The position numbers and the translations under genes are program-made. DNA of 64,000 nt, taken from assembly GCA_964600385.1 (NCBI GenBank), contig CAZRJC010000011.1:8894-72893 (forward strand), given 5' to 3'. The DNA is from DMER64 sp964600385 (GTDB taxonomy: Bacteria; Bacteroidota; Bacteroidia; Bacteroidales; UBA932). Of the stretch, positions 13,132 to 22,097 are shown in pieces. Below the pieces are notes generated by a model that saw only the letters and a list, made by a program, of their open reading frames with translations, was not told the origin of the DNA and did not search any database. The number at the start of each line of letters is the position of its first letter. Within the stretch, counting starts at the first letter, position 1.

Positions 13132-14544
13132 AATATTACCCAGGACGTCGTCGGGAGTGATCTCGCCGGTGATGGAACCTATGTGGTATATGGCCTGGCG
13201 CAGGTCGGGTGTGAGCAGGTCGTTGGACAGTCCGGAATGGAGTCCGTCCATTACACGGGAAAGACTTTCGTCGGCATTTTTCAACGCCTGGAAATGCCTG
13301 AGATTTGTGAGCAGGGTAGTGTTTTCGTCCATTACAGGACGTATAAGATTAACCAAAATTGTTTTTAACTCATCAATTCCGGTCTTTTTTTGAGCAGAAA
13401 CCGGACAAGTGTAAATATTTGATATTCTGCAAGTAGTAAGGCTGTCGCGGTATATAACATGGATGTTATCTATTATAACATTAACGTTACTTATTCTATC
13501 TAACTTGTTTAATACCAATATAATATTATCATCAACAAGATCCTTGACGGATTGAATGCTTTCAGGGAATGTTTCGGGCCTTGAAGCATCAATTACAAGC
13601 AGGATTACAGATGAACTGCGGATGGTTTCCATAGACCTTTCCACACCCATTTGCTCTATTTGCTCCTGAGATCCCAACGCCGCATTCTGCAAATTCCGCA
13701 GCCCGGCCGTGTCTATAAACCGGAACGGGATGCCTTCAATTACAAGTGTGTCTTCAATGGTATCACGGGTTGTCCCGGCAACAGGCGATACAATGGCACG
13801 TTCTTCTCCCAGGAGAGCATTCAGCAGAGTGGATTTACCGGCATTCACCAGCCCGGCTATGGCCACCGGAACGCCTTTTTTCATCACGTTCCCGAGCCTG
13901 AATGAGTTGCACAGTTTGCGTATATGGTCAAGCAGCGCTTGCAGGAGCTCTTCCAGACGGCTCTTGTCTGCAAAATCAACATCTTCCTCGGCAAAGTCCA
14001 GCTCCAGTTCCATGAGCGAGGCCAGTTCCAGCAATTGAGAACGCATTAGCGACAGTTCGCCGGAAAATGTTCCCCGCATCTGTGACAGGGCCAGTCGGTG
14101 TGACGCACGGTTTTCGGACGAGATGAGCTCAGCCACTGCCTCGGCCTGCGCCAGATCCATTTTACCGTTCAGGAAAGCACGTTGCGAGAATTCTCCGGGA
14201 CCGGCCATCCGGGCACCATTTTCAATGAGAGCCTGTACAAGTTCCTGCTGTATGTACAGGGAACCGTGACAGGATATTTCCACGCTGTCTTCTCCCGTAT
14301 AGGAATGGGGAGCTCGGTAAACGCTCAGAAGTACCTGATCCAGAATTTCATTGCGGCTGTCATTTACAGTACCAAAGTAAGTCCTGTAGCCCTCGCTGGC
14401 CGTAAGGTCGCTACAGGATTTTGACCTGAAAACCTTATTGGCAATAGCCAGTGATTCCGGCCCGCTCATTCTCACAACGGCAATGGCGCCAACCGCATTG
14501 GGTGTCGCCAGGGCACAAATGGTAGTAGAATCTGAACCAGTCAT
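13105..14544 (-). CDS. mnmE: tRNA uridine-34 carboxymethylaminomethyl synthesis GTPase MnmE
   Basis: A 479-residue protein that, with MnmG, modifies U34 of tRNAs. It has an N-terminal tetrahydrofolate-binding domain (DSTTICALATPNAVGAIAVVR), a helical domain interrupted by the G domain with GLVNAGKSTLLNALLG (G1), TTRDTIED (G2), DTAGLR (G3) and LNKLD (G4), and the conserved C-terminal CIGK. G1 has Val where most have Pro (GxPNxGKS). It follows rlmD by 10 nt and is probably co-transcribed. Its last codons border the island and are intact, so any insertion there regenerated the reading frame. Confidence 0.96.
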   Translation of the reverse strand: MTGSDSTTICALATPNAVGAIAVVRMSGPESLAIANKVFRSKSCSDLTASEGYRTYFGTVNDSRNEILDQVLLSVYRAPHSYTGEDSVEISCHGSLYIQQELVQALIENGARMAGPGEFSQRAFLNGKMDLAQAEAVAELISSENRASHRLALSQMRGTFSGELSLMRSQLLELASLMELELDFAEEDVDFADKSRLEELLQALLDHIRKLCNSFRLGNVMKKGVPVAIAGLVNAGKSTLLNALLGEERAIVSPVAGTTRDTIEDTLVIEGIPFRFIDTAGLRNLQNAALGSQEQIEQMGVERSMETIRSSSVILLVIDASRPETFPESIQSVKDLVDDNIILVLNKLDRISNVNVIIDNIHVIYRDSLTTCRISNIYTCPVSAQKKTGIDELKTILVNLIRPVMDENTTLLTNLRHFQALKNADESLSRVMDGLHSGLSNDLLTPDLRQAIYHIGSITGEITPDDVLGNIFSHFCIGK

Positions 14545-14554
14545 ATCGTGTATC

Positions 14555-15997
14555 TTAATTGTCAGTTATTTTCTCGGCTGCCACAATATTCTCTACGTGA
14601 TGCGTATGAGGGAACATATCAACCGGCTGTACGCTGGTAATACGGTACATGGGGGAAAGTATCCGAAGATCCCTGGCCTGCGTGGCCGGATTGCAGCTTA
14701 CATATATGATACGTTGCGGAGCCGCATCCATTAGCACTTTGAGAACGTCTTCGTGCACACCTGCACGCGGTGGATCCAGTACAACCACATCGGGACGGCC
14801 TTCCTCTGCTATGAATTCGGGCGTGAGTATATCTTTCATGTCACCGGCAAAGAAACCCGCGTTAGTGATTCCGTTTATGCGGGCATTTTCCCGGGCATCT
14901 TCAATGGCCTCGGGGACGTATTCAATTCCGGTCACTTTCCGGCATAACCCCGACAGGAAAAGCGCAATGGTACCGGTGCCCGTATACAGGTCATAGACAT
15001 GATAATCGGGATTCAGCTGTGCCATTTCCCTTACTTTACTGTACAGACGGTAGGCCTGCCGGCTATTGGTCTGGTAAAACGATTTGGGGCCAATCCGGAA
15101 CTCAAGATGCTCCATCCGTTCCGTTATATACGGACTCCCAAAGTATGGCTCCACAGGAAGATCGGCAAAACTGTCGTTCTTTTTGGTGTTTATTATGTAT
15201 TGCAGCGAAGTAATGCCCGGGAATGAATCTTTTATATACTCCATTAGACGCAGCCGGGCGTCATGATCTTCACCCGCAGCGGGATTGTCGTGCGCAAACA
15301 CAACCACCACCATTACCTGACCGGTAGATGTAATGCGTATCATGAGTGTCCTCAGGAATCCTGTCTGAGCCCTTAGATCAAAGAACGATAAATTGTTTTT
15401 AATTGCGTAATCCCTTACAGCCAGTCGTATTGCGTTGGAAGGCTCGTCCTGCAGGTAGCACCAGTCAATATCCAGAACCTTGTCAAAACGGCCGCTTACA
15501 TGAAAGCCGAGGGAGGGGAGCAGGGGAGAGTCATTGTCCGCCGGGGTTTCTTCTTTCATCTGATCGAAGGTTTTCCAGCGGTCGTTCGAGAAAGTGAATT
15601 CCAATTTGTTCCGGTAACAAGTGGTCCTTTCGGAGCCCAGAATACCCGATATGGGCGGCAATTCCAGTTTTCCTATCCGGGAAAGCTGGTCAATTACCTG
15701 TTGTTGTTTGAATTCCAGTTGTTTATCATAGGGAAGCGGTTGCCATTTGCAACCGCCGCAATCGCCAAAATGACTGCAGAACGGTTCAATCCGTAAAGGA
15801 GACGGCTTAACCATGCGGATCACGTAACCCATCATATAGCTGCTTCTTTTATGTGTTATCTGCACATCTACCACATCGCCCGGTATGCACATCGGAACAA
15901 AAAGTGCTTTTCCTTCATGATGAGCCAAAGCGTTACCTTCTGCGGCAACGGTCTCAATCACTACATTTTCTATAATTTGCCTGTCTCTTTTACCCAT
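14555..15997 (-). CDS. rlmD: 23S rRNA (uracil-1939-C5)-methyltransferase RlmD family
   Basis: A 480-residue SAM-dependent RNA m5U methyltransferase. It has an N-terminal TRAM domain (about 1-65), a [4Fe-4S] cysteine cluster (CSHFGDCGGC, about 80-89), the SAM-binding VYDLYTGTGTIALFLS, the DPPRAGVH motif and the catalytic Cys in YVSCNPATQARDL. The target could be U1939 or U747 of 23S rRNA; families are hard to separate by eye. It is the first gene of a two-gene operon with mnmE. Confidence 0.9.
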   Translation of the reverse strand: MGKRDRQIIENVVIETVAAEGNALAHHEGKALFVPMCIPGDVVDVQITHKRSSYMMGYVIRMVKPSPLRIEPFCSHFGDCGGCKWQPLPYDKQLEFKQQQVIDQLSRIGKLELPPISGILGSERTTCYRNKLEFTFSNDRWKTFDQMKEETPADNDSPLLPSLGFHVSGRFDKVLDIDWCYLQDEPSNAIRLAVRDYAIKNNLSFFDLRAQTGFLRTLMIRITSTGQVMVVVVFAHDNPAAGEDHDARLRLMEYIKDSFPGITSLQYIINTKKNDSFADLPVEPYFGSPYITERMEHLEFRIGPKSFYQTNSRQAYRLYSKVREMAQLNPDYHVYDLYTGTGTIALFLSGLCRKVTGIEYVPEAIEDARENARINGITNAGFFAGDMKDILTPEFIAEEGRPDVVVLDPPRAGVHEDVLKVLMDAAPQRIIYVSCNPATQARDLRILSPMYRITSVQPVDMFPHTHHVENIVAAEKITDN

Positions 15998-16070
15998 ATT
16001 GGTGCTGTTTCAAATAGCAAAAATGCGAAAAAAAAGTGTAATTTAGGGGACTAAACTAAACAGCACGAAT

Positions 16071-17330
16071 ATGAAAGCATTTCTTATCATGAGTTTATTG
16101 CTTGCATCCGTAGCTCAAACTCAATTGTTGGCACAACAGGAGACGACCGTGATTTCAGGAACGGTCATCGATTCTGAAACACGTAAACCGATGGTTTTTG
16201 CATCGGTCAGTATCAGAGATATAGGCATAAGCATTGTAACAAACGGTGAAGGTTATTTCTCTCTGAAGTTTCCTTCTGCTTACACAGATGAAAAAGTGAG
16301 CGTAAGTTACCTGGGCTATCACAGCACGGAGATACCCGTATCGCAGTTCATGGCAGTTCCCAAACCGCTGACCATTGCACTCATACAGGCTGCGCTGCCC
16401 ATACCCATGACAACGGTTCGTCCTATGGATGCTTTGTCCATCGTACGTCAGGCCTACGAAAATGTCCGGAAGAATTATTCTCAGGAGCCCATGCAAATGA
16501 CTGGTTTCTACCGCGAAATGATCAAGAAAGGGAATACCTATGTGACTCTTTCCGAGGCAGTTGTAGACATTCACAAAGCTCCGTATTCTCCTTCATTTTC
16601 AGTTGAGCAGGTGGGAATATACAAAGGACGGGGCAGCATTGACCGGCAACGCATAGATACCGTTTTTGTCAAGTTCCAGGGCGGGATCCGTTCCGCACTC
16701 GAAATTGACGTGGTAAAGAACCCGTTCCTGGGAGCAATACTTCCTGAGATAGACCAGTATTACGATTTTGCCATGGAAGAGCCCGTACAGATGAACGATA
16801 AGATACATTACGTGATATCGTTCAATCAAAAGCCGGGCGAAGAAGGCATCTATTTCAGGGGCAGACTGTTCATAGAAGTCAAGTCGCTGGCCATTGCACG
16901 TATTGAGTTCAACATGAACGTGGAAGATCGGAGCGATGCCGCGTCCATGTTCATACGTAAAAAACCTGCCGGTCTGAAAACCAAAGTTGAATACGCAGCC
17001 TATATGGTACAGTTCAAGGAAATTCCCGGGGGGAAATGGATTTTCGAATCTTCCAGAACCGATATAAAATTCAATGCCAAATGGGATAAAAAACTGTTCC
17101 GGCAGAATTATACCATCACTTCGGAAATGGCAGTGACCGAATACAGCAAGCAGGCTTACAAGATACCTCAGGAAAGTCGTGTAAAGACAACAGATATTAC
17201 TCTGTACCGGGTAGCAGACTTTGAAGACCAGGGATTCTGGGAAGACTACAACATCATTGAGCCCGAATCGTCCATAGAACAAGTCATTTCCAAGATTATC
17301 CGCCAGCTTAAGAGACGTGCCAGAGAATAA
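16071..17330 (+). CDS. exported CarboxypepD_reg-like domain protein
   Basis: A 419-residue protein with a signal peptide (about 1-21, ending LLAQ). A carboxypeptidase-regulatory-like beta-sandwich (about 27-105; ISGTVIDSETRKPMVFASVSIRD...NGEGYFSLKFP) follows, then a larger domain of unknown function. This is the layout of many Bacteroidota envelope proteins that carry the TonB-receptor plug-associated domain without a TonB barrel. It probably acts in the periplasm or at the outer membrane. It is followed by rarA on the same strand, 59 nt away. A TAATTTAG box near 16040 is a possible promoter. Confidence 0.75.
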   Translation: MKAFLIMSLLLASVAQTQLLAQQETTVISGTVIDSETRKPMVFASVSIRDIGISIVTNGEGYFSLKFPSAYTDEKVSVSYLGYHSTEIPVSQFMAVPKPLTIALIQAALPIPMTTVRPMDALSIVRQAYENVRKNYSQEPMQMTGFYREMIKKGNTYVTLSEAVVDIHKAPYSPSFSVEQVGIYKGRGSIDRQRIDTVFVKFQGGIRSALEIDVVKNPFLGAILPEIDQYYDFAMEEPVQMNDKIHYVISFNQKPGEEGIYFRGRLFIEVKSLAIARIEFNMNVEDRSDAASMFIRKKPAGLKTKVEYAAYMVQFKEIPGGKWIFESSRTDIKFNAKWDKKLFRQNYTITSEMAVTEYSKQAYKIPQESRVKTTDITLYRVADFEDQGFWEDYNIIEPESSIEQVISKIIRQLKRRARE

Positions 17331-17389
17331 GAATCTCACCACCCTGTTATGCACACAATTTATATTATGTTAAATAGCTTTTGTTAACC

Positions 17390-18676
17390 ATGAATCCATC
17401 CGTTCCTCTTGCCGAAAGAATGCGCCCCACTACGTTCAATCAATACGTGGGTCAGTCCCATCTTGTAGCCCCGGGATCCGTACTGCGCGATATGATTGAA
17501 AGCAGGCACATTGCTTCGTTTATTCTTTGGGGACCTCCGGGTGTTGGCAAAACAACGCTGGCACGAATCGTTGCCGGATATCTCGACCGGCCTTTCTACA
17601 GTTTATCAGCAGTCAGTTCGGGCGTGAAAGATGTACGTGAAGTTATTGAACGTTCCCGTGCCGGACGAATGTTCCAGCCAAGCAGACCCATTTTATTCAT
17701 AGACGAAATTCACCGTTTTAGCAAGGCTCAGCAGGATGCTTTACTGGGAGCCGTGGAAGACGGGACCATCACACTCATTGGGGCTACCACAGAAAACCCC
17801 TCCTTTGAAGTCATTGCTCCCCTACTGTCCAGATGCCAGGTTTACGTGCTTAGATCTTTATCTGCCAGCGATTTAAAGTCATTATTGGAGCGTACGGTCA
17901 GTGAAGATGAATACCTTAAGACTCTTTCCTTTAACATTGAAGAAACAGAAGCTCTGTTCAGATTTTCCGGTGGCGATGCGCGTAAACTTCTCAATATCAT
18001 AGAATTAATTGTCTCCACATACCCCGAGGGCGAAACGATTGTCATAAATAATGACCTTGTTCAGAAAAGATTACAGGAAAACATTGCCCTGTACGACAAA
18101 AACGGAGAACAACACTACGATATCATATCCGCATTCATCAAAAGCATACGCGGCAGTGATCCCAATGGTGCTGTCTACTGGATGGCACGGATGATCAATG
18201 CAGGCGAAGATCCTCTGTTCATCGCCCGCAGGATGGTCATTCTGGCCTCGGAAGACATCGGCCTGGCCAACCCGAATGCCTTTCTAATGGCCAATGCCTG
18301 TTTTGAGGCCGTACACAAAATAGGAATGCCCGAAGGCCGGATTCCTCTCGCAGAGACGGCCATATATCTGGCCACCAGTCCAAAAAGCAATTCTTCAATC
18401 TGTGCCATAGATGCCGCACTGGAAGCTGTCCGAACGCAGGGTGATCTGAGCGTACCCCTGCACCTGAGGAATGCTCCTACCGAACTCATGAAAGAGCTTG
18501 GTTATGCCCGCGACTACAAATACGCCCACAGTTTTGAGGGAAACTTTACTGACCAGGATTACCTGCCACAAAAACTCAATGGCACAGTATTTTATGAGCC
18601 TCAGGACAATGCCAGGGAAAAAGAAATAAAAAAATTTCTCGGCAGATGGGGCGACCGTTACTCGTATGATAAATAG
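17390..18676 (+). CDS. rarA: replication-associated recombination protein RarA (MgsA family AAA+ ATPase)
   Basis: A 428-residue AAA+ ATPase related to clamp loaders. It has PLAERMRPTTFNQYVGQSHL at the N-terminus, Walker A in GPPGVGKTTLAR, Walker B in LFIDEIHRF, sensor-1 GATTENPSF and the C-terminal MgsA domain (NPNAFLMANACFEAVHKIGMPEGR...). It acts on stalled replication forks. I take the ATG at 17390; a TTG three codons earlier is possible but not needed. Confidence 0.95.
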   Translation: MNPSVPLAERMRPTTFNQYVGQSHLVAPGSVLRDMIESRHIASFILWGPPGVGKTTLARIVAGYLDRPFYSLSAVSSGVKDVREVIERSRAGRMFQPSRPILFIDEIHRFSKAQQDALLGAVEDGTITLIGATTENPSFEVIAPLLSRCQVYVLRSLSASDLKSLLERTVSEDEYLKTLSFNIEETEALFRFSGGDARKLLNIIELIVSTYPEGETIVINNDLVQKRLQENIALYDKNGEQHYDIISAFIKSIRGSDPNGAVYWMARMINAGEDPLFIARRMVILASEDIGLANPNAFLMANACFEAVHKIGMPEGRIPLAETAIYLATSPKSNSSICAIDAALEAVRTQGDLSVPLHLRNAPTELMKELGYARDYKYAHSFEGNFTDQDYLPQKLNGTVFYEPQDNAREKEIKKFLGRWGDRYSYDK

Positions 18677-18684
18677 AAATGCTC

Positions 18685-18692
18685 TAACTTTG
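18685..18692 (+). promoter_or_regulatory. -7 promoter box before kdsA (TAACTTTG)
   Basis: TAACTTTG matches TAnnTTTG and ends 19 nt before the kdsA start. No clear -33 box is visible. It suggests that kdsA has its own transcript although rarA lies just upstream. Confidence 0.45.
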
Positions 18693-18711
18693 TTCCGGAA
18701 ATAACCTGCGT

Positions 18712-19518
18712 ATGATGACCAACGATTTTCTCCTGATTGCGGGACCCTGTGTGGTAGAATCCGAAGCGCTCTGCATGCAGACCGCAGACGTACTTTGCTC
18801 ACTGGCTGCAAAATACGATCTGCCTTTTGTTTTTAAATCGTCCTACCGGAAGGATAACCGTTCCCGTGGCGATTCCTTTACAGGCATCGGAGACAGGAAA
18901 GCGCTGGAAATACTGCAACGGATTAAAGAAACGTATAAAGTCAGGGTGATAACCGATATTCACCTGCCCGAAGAAGCTTTTCTGGCAGCCTCATACCAAA
19001 TAGATATACTGCAGATCCCGGCTTTTCTCTGCCGTCAGACTTCCCTGCTCAAGGCAGCTGCCAAGACGGGTAAGTGCGTGAACGTCAAGAAAGGACAATT
19101 TCTGGCTCCGGGCCAGATGCGCTTTGTTGTGGATAAATTAATGCAGTTTGGCTGTGACCGGTCAAAAATCCTCCTTACCGAGAGAGGAACCCAGTTCGGT
19201 TATTCCGACCTGATATTTGATGTCAGGGGCATCCCCGAGATGCAATCGTTTGGAGTGCCTGTTATCCTGGATGTTACTCACTCGCTGCAACAACCCAATC
19301 AATCACAGGGAGTGGCCGGGGGAAGACCCGGGATGATAACCACCCTGGCTACTGCAGGTGTTTCCATAGGGGTAGACGGTCTGTTTATAGAAACACATCC
19401 CAAACCCGAAGAAGCCCTTTCGGACGGAGCCAATATGCTTCCGCTGCACAAAATGGAAGCGCTCCTCCGGCATATTCTGCCATTCAGAGAACTTTATAAA
19501 AAATCAATACAACAATGA
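18712..19518 (+). CDS. kdsA: 3-deoxy-8-phosphooctulonate synthase KdsA
   Basis: A 268-residue TIM-barrel enzyme that condenses PEP with arabinose-5-phosphate to Kdo-8-phosphate for lipopolysaccharide. Diagnostic segments: IAGPCVVESE, FKSSYRKDNRS, VITDIHLPEEA, QIPAFLCRQT, VNVKKGQFLAP, TERGTQFGY and DVTHSLQQPNQ. The DVTHS(L)QQPN form fits the metal-independent or metal-dependent class question only loosely, so I leave that open. Its stop overlaps the next start by 4 nt. KdsC, two steps along, is encoded at 42753-43274. Confidence 0.95.
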   Translation: MMTNDFLLIAGPCVVESEALCMQTADVLCSLAAKYDLPFVFKSSYRKDNRSRGDSFTGIGDRKALEILQRIKETYKVRVITDIHLPEEAFLAASYQIDILQIPAFLCRQTSLLKAAAKTGKCVNVKKGQFLAPGQMRFVVDKLMQFGCDRSKILLTERGTQFGYSDLIFDVRGIPEMQSFGVPVILDVTHSLQQPNQSQGVAGGRPGMITTLATAGVSIGVDGLFIETHPKPEEALSDGANMLPLHKMEALLRHILPFRELYKKSIQQ

Positions 19519-21422
19519 CATTATCACACGAATTCAGCACACGATACGAGAACCTACCCGTATTGATTTATGAAGGACAGGACGAAGCCTGCCACTATCT
19601 GGCCAACAATATAGTTTATGCATTAAAAGAAAAGGAAGCCAAAGGAGAAAAGCTTGTTTTGGCGTTATCTGCCAATGCTGCTTTGATTGGTTTATTCGAG
19701 AATTTTGCCTCTTTGTACAAAAGCGGTATCAGTTTCAAAAATGTAGTCGTATTCGGGGTAAACGAGTACTACCCTCTTCATAAAGACGAAATCCAGTCAC
19801 ATTACCGGTTCCTGAAGGAATACCTGTATGACGTGCTGGATATTCCTGAGAATCAGATATATTATCTGGACGGTGACACACCCCGTTCGCATGTGGCACA
19901 GCATTGCCAGCAGTACGAGGAAAAGATCGCAGCGTACGGCGGCATTGACATACTCATAACCAACGGGATGGGGTCCAACGAACCCGGCTCGTCCTACAGT
20001 TCACGTACGCGTCTTATCACACTGAATACCAGCACGCGCATATCGTCTGCCAGTGAGTTTTTTGGGATTGACTACGTACCCAATTATTCTCTTACCATGG
20101 GCATTCAGACCCTCCTCGAGGCTAAAACCGTATATTACCTGGCATGGGGAGAAGGTGTTGCCCCCTCCGTCAAGAAATTGGTAGAAGGCGGTGTAGACGA
20201 ATCCAATCCGGCCAGTTATATTCAGAAACATACTCAAACCGAAGTGATACTTGATAAGGCAGCCGCTGCCGAACTCACACGTATCAAATCACCGTGGCTT
20301 GCAGGATCTTGTGTGTGGACAGAAGAACTTACCAAGAAGGCAGTGTTCTGGCTCTGTAAACACCTGGACAAACCCATTCTCAAGCTTACAGCCAGGGATT
20401 ACAACGACAACGGGATGAGCGACCTTATTACCGAGCGTGGCCCCTTCAGCAAAATCAACATAGATGTATTCAACAGCCTTCAGCACACCATTACGGGATG
20501 GCCCGGAGGCAAACCCAACGCTGACGATTCCACAAGACCCGAACGCGCACTTCCCTACCCCAAACGCGTCATCGTTTTCAGCCCGCACCCCGATGACGAT
20601 GTCATTTCCATGGGTGGAACGGTTGCACGTCTTTCCCAACAGGGACATGAACTCCATATTGCATACCATACATCGGGAAATATTGCCGTATTTGACCACG
20701 ACGTCATTCGTTTTCTTGACTTTTTAAAGGAAATTTCCCCTGTTTACGGCATGAACGAAGATAGAGCCAGGATTATTTTCCAGCAGGCCAAAATAGATCT
20801 GGACAACAAAAAACCGGGAGAACCCGACACCGAGTCCATACGCCGGGTTAAAGGCATCATACGCCGGGGCGAGGCCAAATCTGCCTGTGACTATCTGGGA
20901 ATCAAACCCGAGAACGTGCATTTTCTTGAAATGCCTTTCTACGAAACCGGAGGTGTAAAAAAAGATCCCCTTTCCAGGAACGATATTGAAATAGTGAAAA
21001 CCTTCATGGAAGAGATCAAACCGCATCAGATATTTGCTGCCGGCGACCTGAGCGATCCCCATGGTACCCACCGGGTTTGTTACCTGGCTATCCTCGCAGC
21101 CATTGATGAACTTCAGGACCGGGAATGGATGAAAGACTGCCGTCTGTGGCTTTACCGCGGAGCCTGGCAGGAATGGGATGTGGCCGATGCCGATATGGCC
21201 GTTCCTTTGAGCCCCGAGGAAGTGATCATCAAGAGAAATGCCATCTTCCGTCACCAGAGCCAGAAAGATCCGGCCCTGTTCCCCGGAAACGATCCACGGG
21301 AATTCTGGAAACGGGCAGAAGAGCGGAACCACAATACAGCCAAGCTGTACGACAAATTGGGCATGGCTGAATACCAGGCCATTGAGTTATTCAAATTATA
21401 CAGGAAAGGGTTAAGTATCTGA
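19515..21422 (+). CDS. NagB-like / PIG-L deacetylase fusion with degenerate deaminase motifs
   Basis: A 635-residue two-domain protein. Residues about 1-270 resemble glucosamine-6-phosphate deaminase (NagB/SugarP isomerase fold), and residues about 350-600 a PIG-L family metal deacetylase with SPHPDDDVISMGG and DPHGTHR. Bacteroidota commonly carry this fusion. In this copy the deaminase active site looks eroded: the DEY motif is NEY (FGVNEYYPL), and the loop that normally holds GxGxxGxxAFNEPGS is shortened to NGMGSNEPGSS. The deacetylase metal site looks intact. The role may thus be amino-sugar N-deacetylation with a sugar-phosphate binding domain. It overlaps kdsA by 4 nt. Confidence 0.8.
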   Translation: MTLSHEFSTRYENLPVLIYEGQDEACHYLANNIVYALKEKEAKGEKLVLALSANAALIGLFENFASLYKSGISFKNVVVFGVNEYYPLHKDEIQSHYRFLKEYLYDVLDIPENQIYYLDGDTPRSHVAQHCQQYEEKIAAYGGIDILITNGMGSNEPGSSYSSRTRLITLNTSTRISSASEFFGIDYVPNYSLTMGIQTLLEAKTVYYLAWGEGVAPSVKKLVEGGVDESNPASYIQKHTQTEVILDKAAAAELTRIKSPWLAGSCVWTEELTKKAVFWLCKHLDKPILKLTARDYNDNGMSDLITERGPFSKINIDVFNSLQHTITGWPGGKPNADDSTRPERALPYPKRVIVFSPHPDDDVISMGGTVARLSQQGHELHIAYHTSGNIAVFDHDVIRFLDFLKEISPVYGMNEDRARIIFQQAKIDLDNKKPGEPDTESIRRVKGIIRRGEAKSACDYLGIKPENVHFLEMPFYETGGVKKDPLSRNDIEIVKTFMEEIKPHQIFAAGDLSDPHGTHRVCYLAILAAIDELQDREWMKDCRLWLYRGAWQEWDVADADMAVPLSPEEVIIKRNAIFRHQSQKDPALFPGNDPREFWKRAEERNHNTAKLYDKLGMAEYQAIELFKLYRKGLSI

Positions 21423-21423
21423 T

Positions 21424-22086
21424 ATGCCAGCCCTTTTTATAGCAATGCTGAGTATGGTAATGAATGTATATCCAATTTCGGATGGTGCCTTTGATTTTGA
21501 CTCCATTCAGATTCCTTACACACCGCTTGAGTCACTGAACTGGCCCGGTGCTTTCCCCTACAAACCTGAAGTATCTGTACGTGCGGCTTATTCGCCGCAC
21601 GCACTCTACCTTCAGTTCAGGGTAACTGAAGATGCAGTGCTGGCCACCTGGCAGGACGACGCCACGGCACGCGCCTGGGAAGATTCCTGTGTGGAATTCT
21701 TTGTCCAGCCATTTGCAGACCAGCCCGATTATTATAATTTCGAATTTACATGCATAGGCACCTGCCTAATGGGCCGGGGGCCCGGACGTGCCCAAAGATA
21801 CCGGTATCCCGTTGAAGTGACTTCACTCATTGAAAGGCACTCTACATTGGGCAACAAGGTGTTTGGTCTTAAGCAGGAACGAACGGAATGGGTTCTTTCC
21901 ATTGTTATTCCCTGGTCTGTATTCGATCATTGCAATCCTCCCAAACCGGGCAGCACCATGAAAGCGAACTTTTACAAATGCGGCGATAATACGCCTGTTC
22001 CCCATTTCGTAAGCTGGTCTCCCGTGCTTACCCCTAAGCCCGATTTTCACAGACCGGAATATTTTGGAACACTCCTGTTCAGGTAA
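21424..22086 (+). CDS. CBM9-like carbohydrate-binding protein
   Basis: A 220-residue beta-sandwich protein of the family-9-like carbohydrate-binding group: VSVRAAYSPHALYLQFRVTED, WEDSCVEFFVQP and FYNFEF-type strands, with C-terminal HFVSWSPV..PKPDFHRPEYFGTL. The N-terminus is hydrophobic and may be a short export signal, but no clear cleavage site is visible. It begins 1 nt after the deacetylase fusion stop and should be co-transcribed, linking it to sugar handling at the envelope. Confidence 0.75.
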   Translation: MPALFIAMLSMVMNVYPISDGAFDFDSIQIPYTPLESLNWPGAFPYKPEVSVRAAYSPHALYLQFRVTEDAVLATWQDDATARAWEDSCVEFFVQPFADQPDYYNFEFTCIGTCLMGRGPGRAQRYRYPVEVTSLIERHSTLGNKVFGLKQERTEWVLSIVIPWSVFDHCNPPKPGSTMKANFYKCGDNTPVPHFVSWSPVLTPKPDFHRPEYFGTLLFR

Positions 22087-22097
22087 ACAGTATCCAA

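Noticed and set aside
20001..21332. Opposite-strand open frames inside the NagB/PIG-L gene and similar frames elsewhere in GC-richer genes
   Set aside because: They are shadows of strongly supported genes, lack family motifs, start codon context and promoters.
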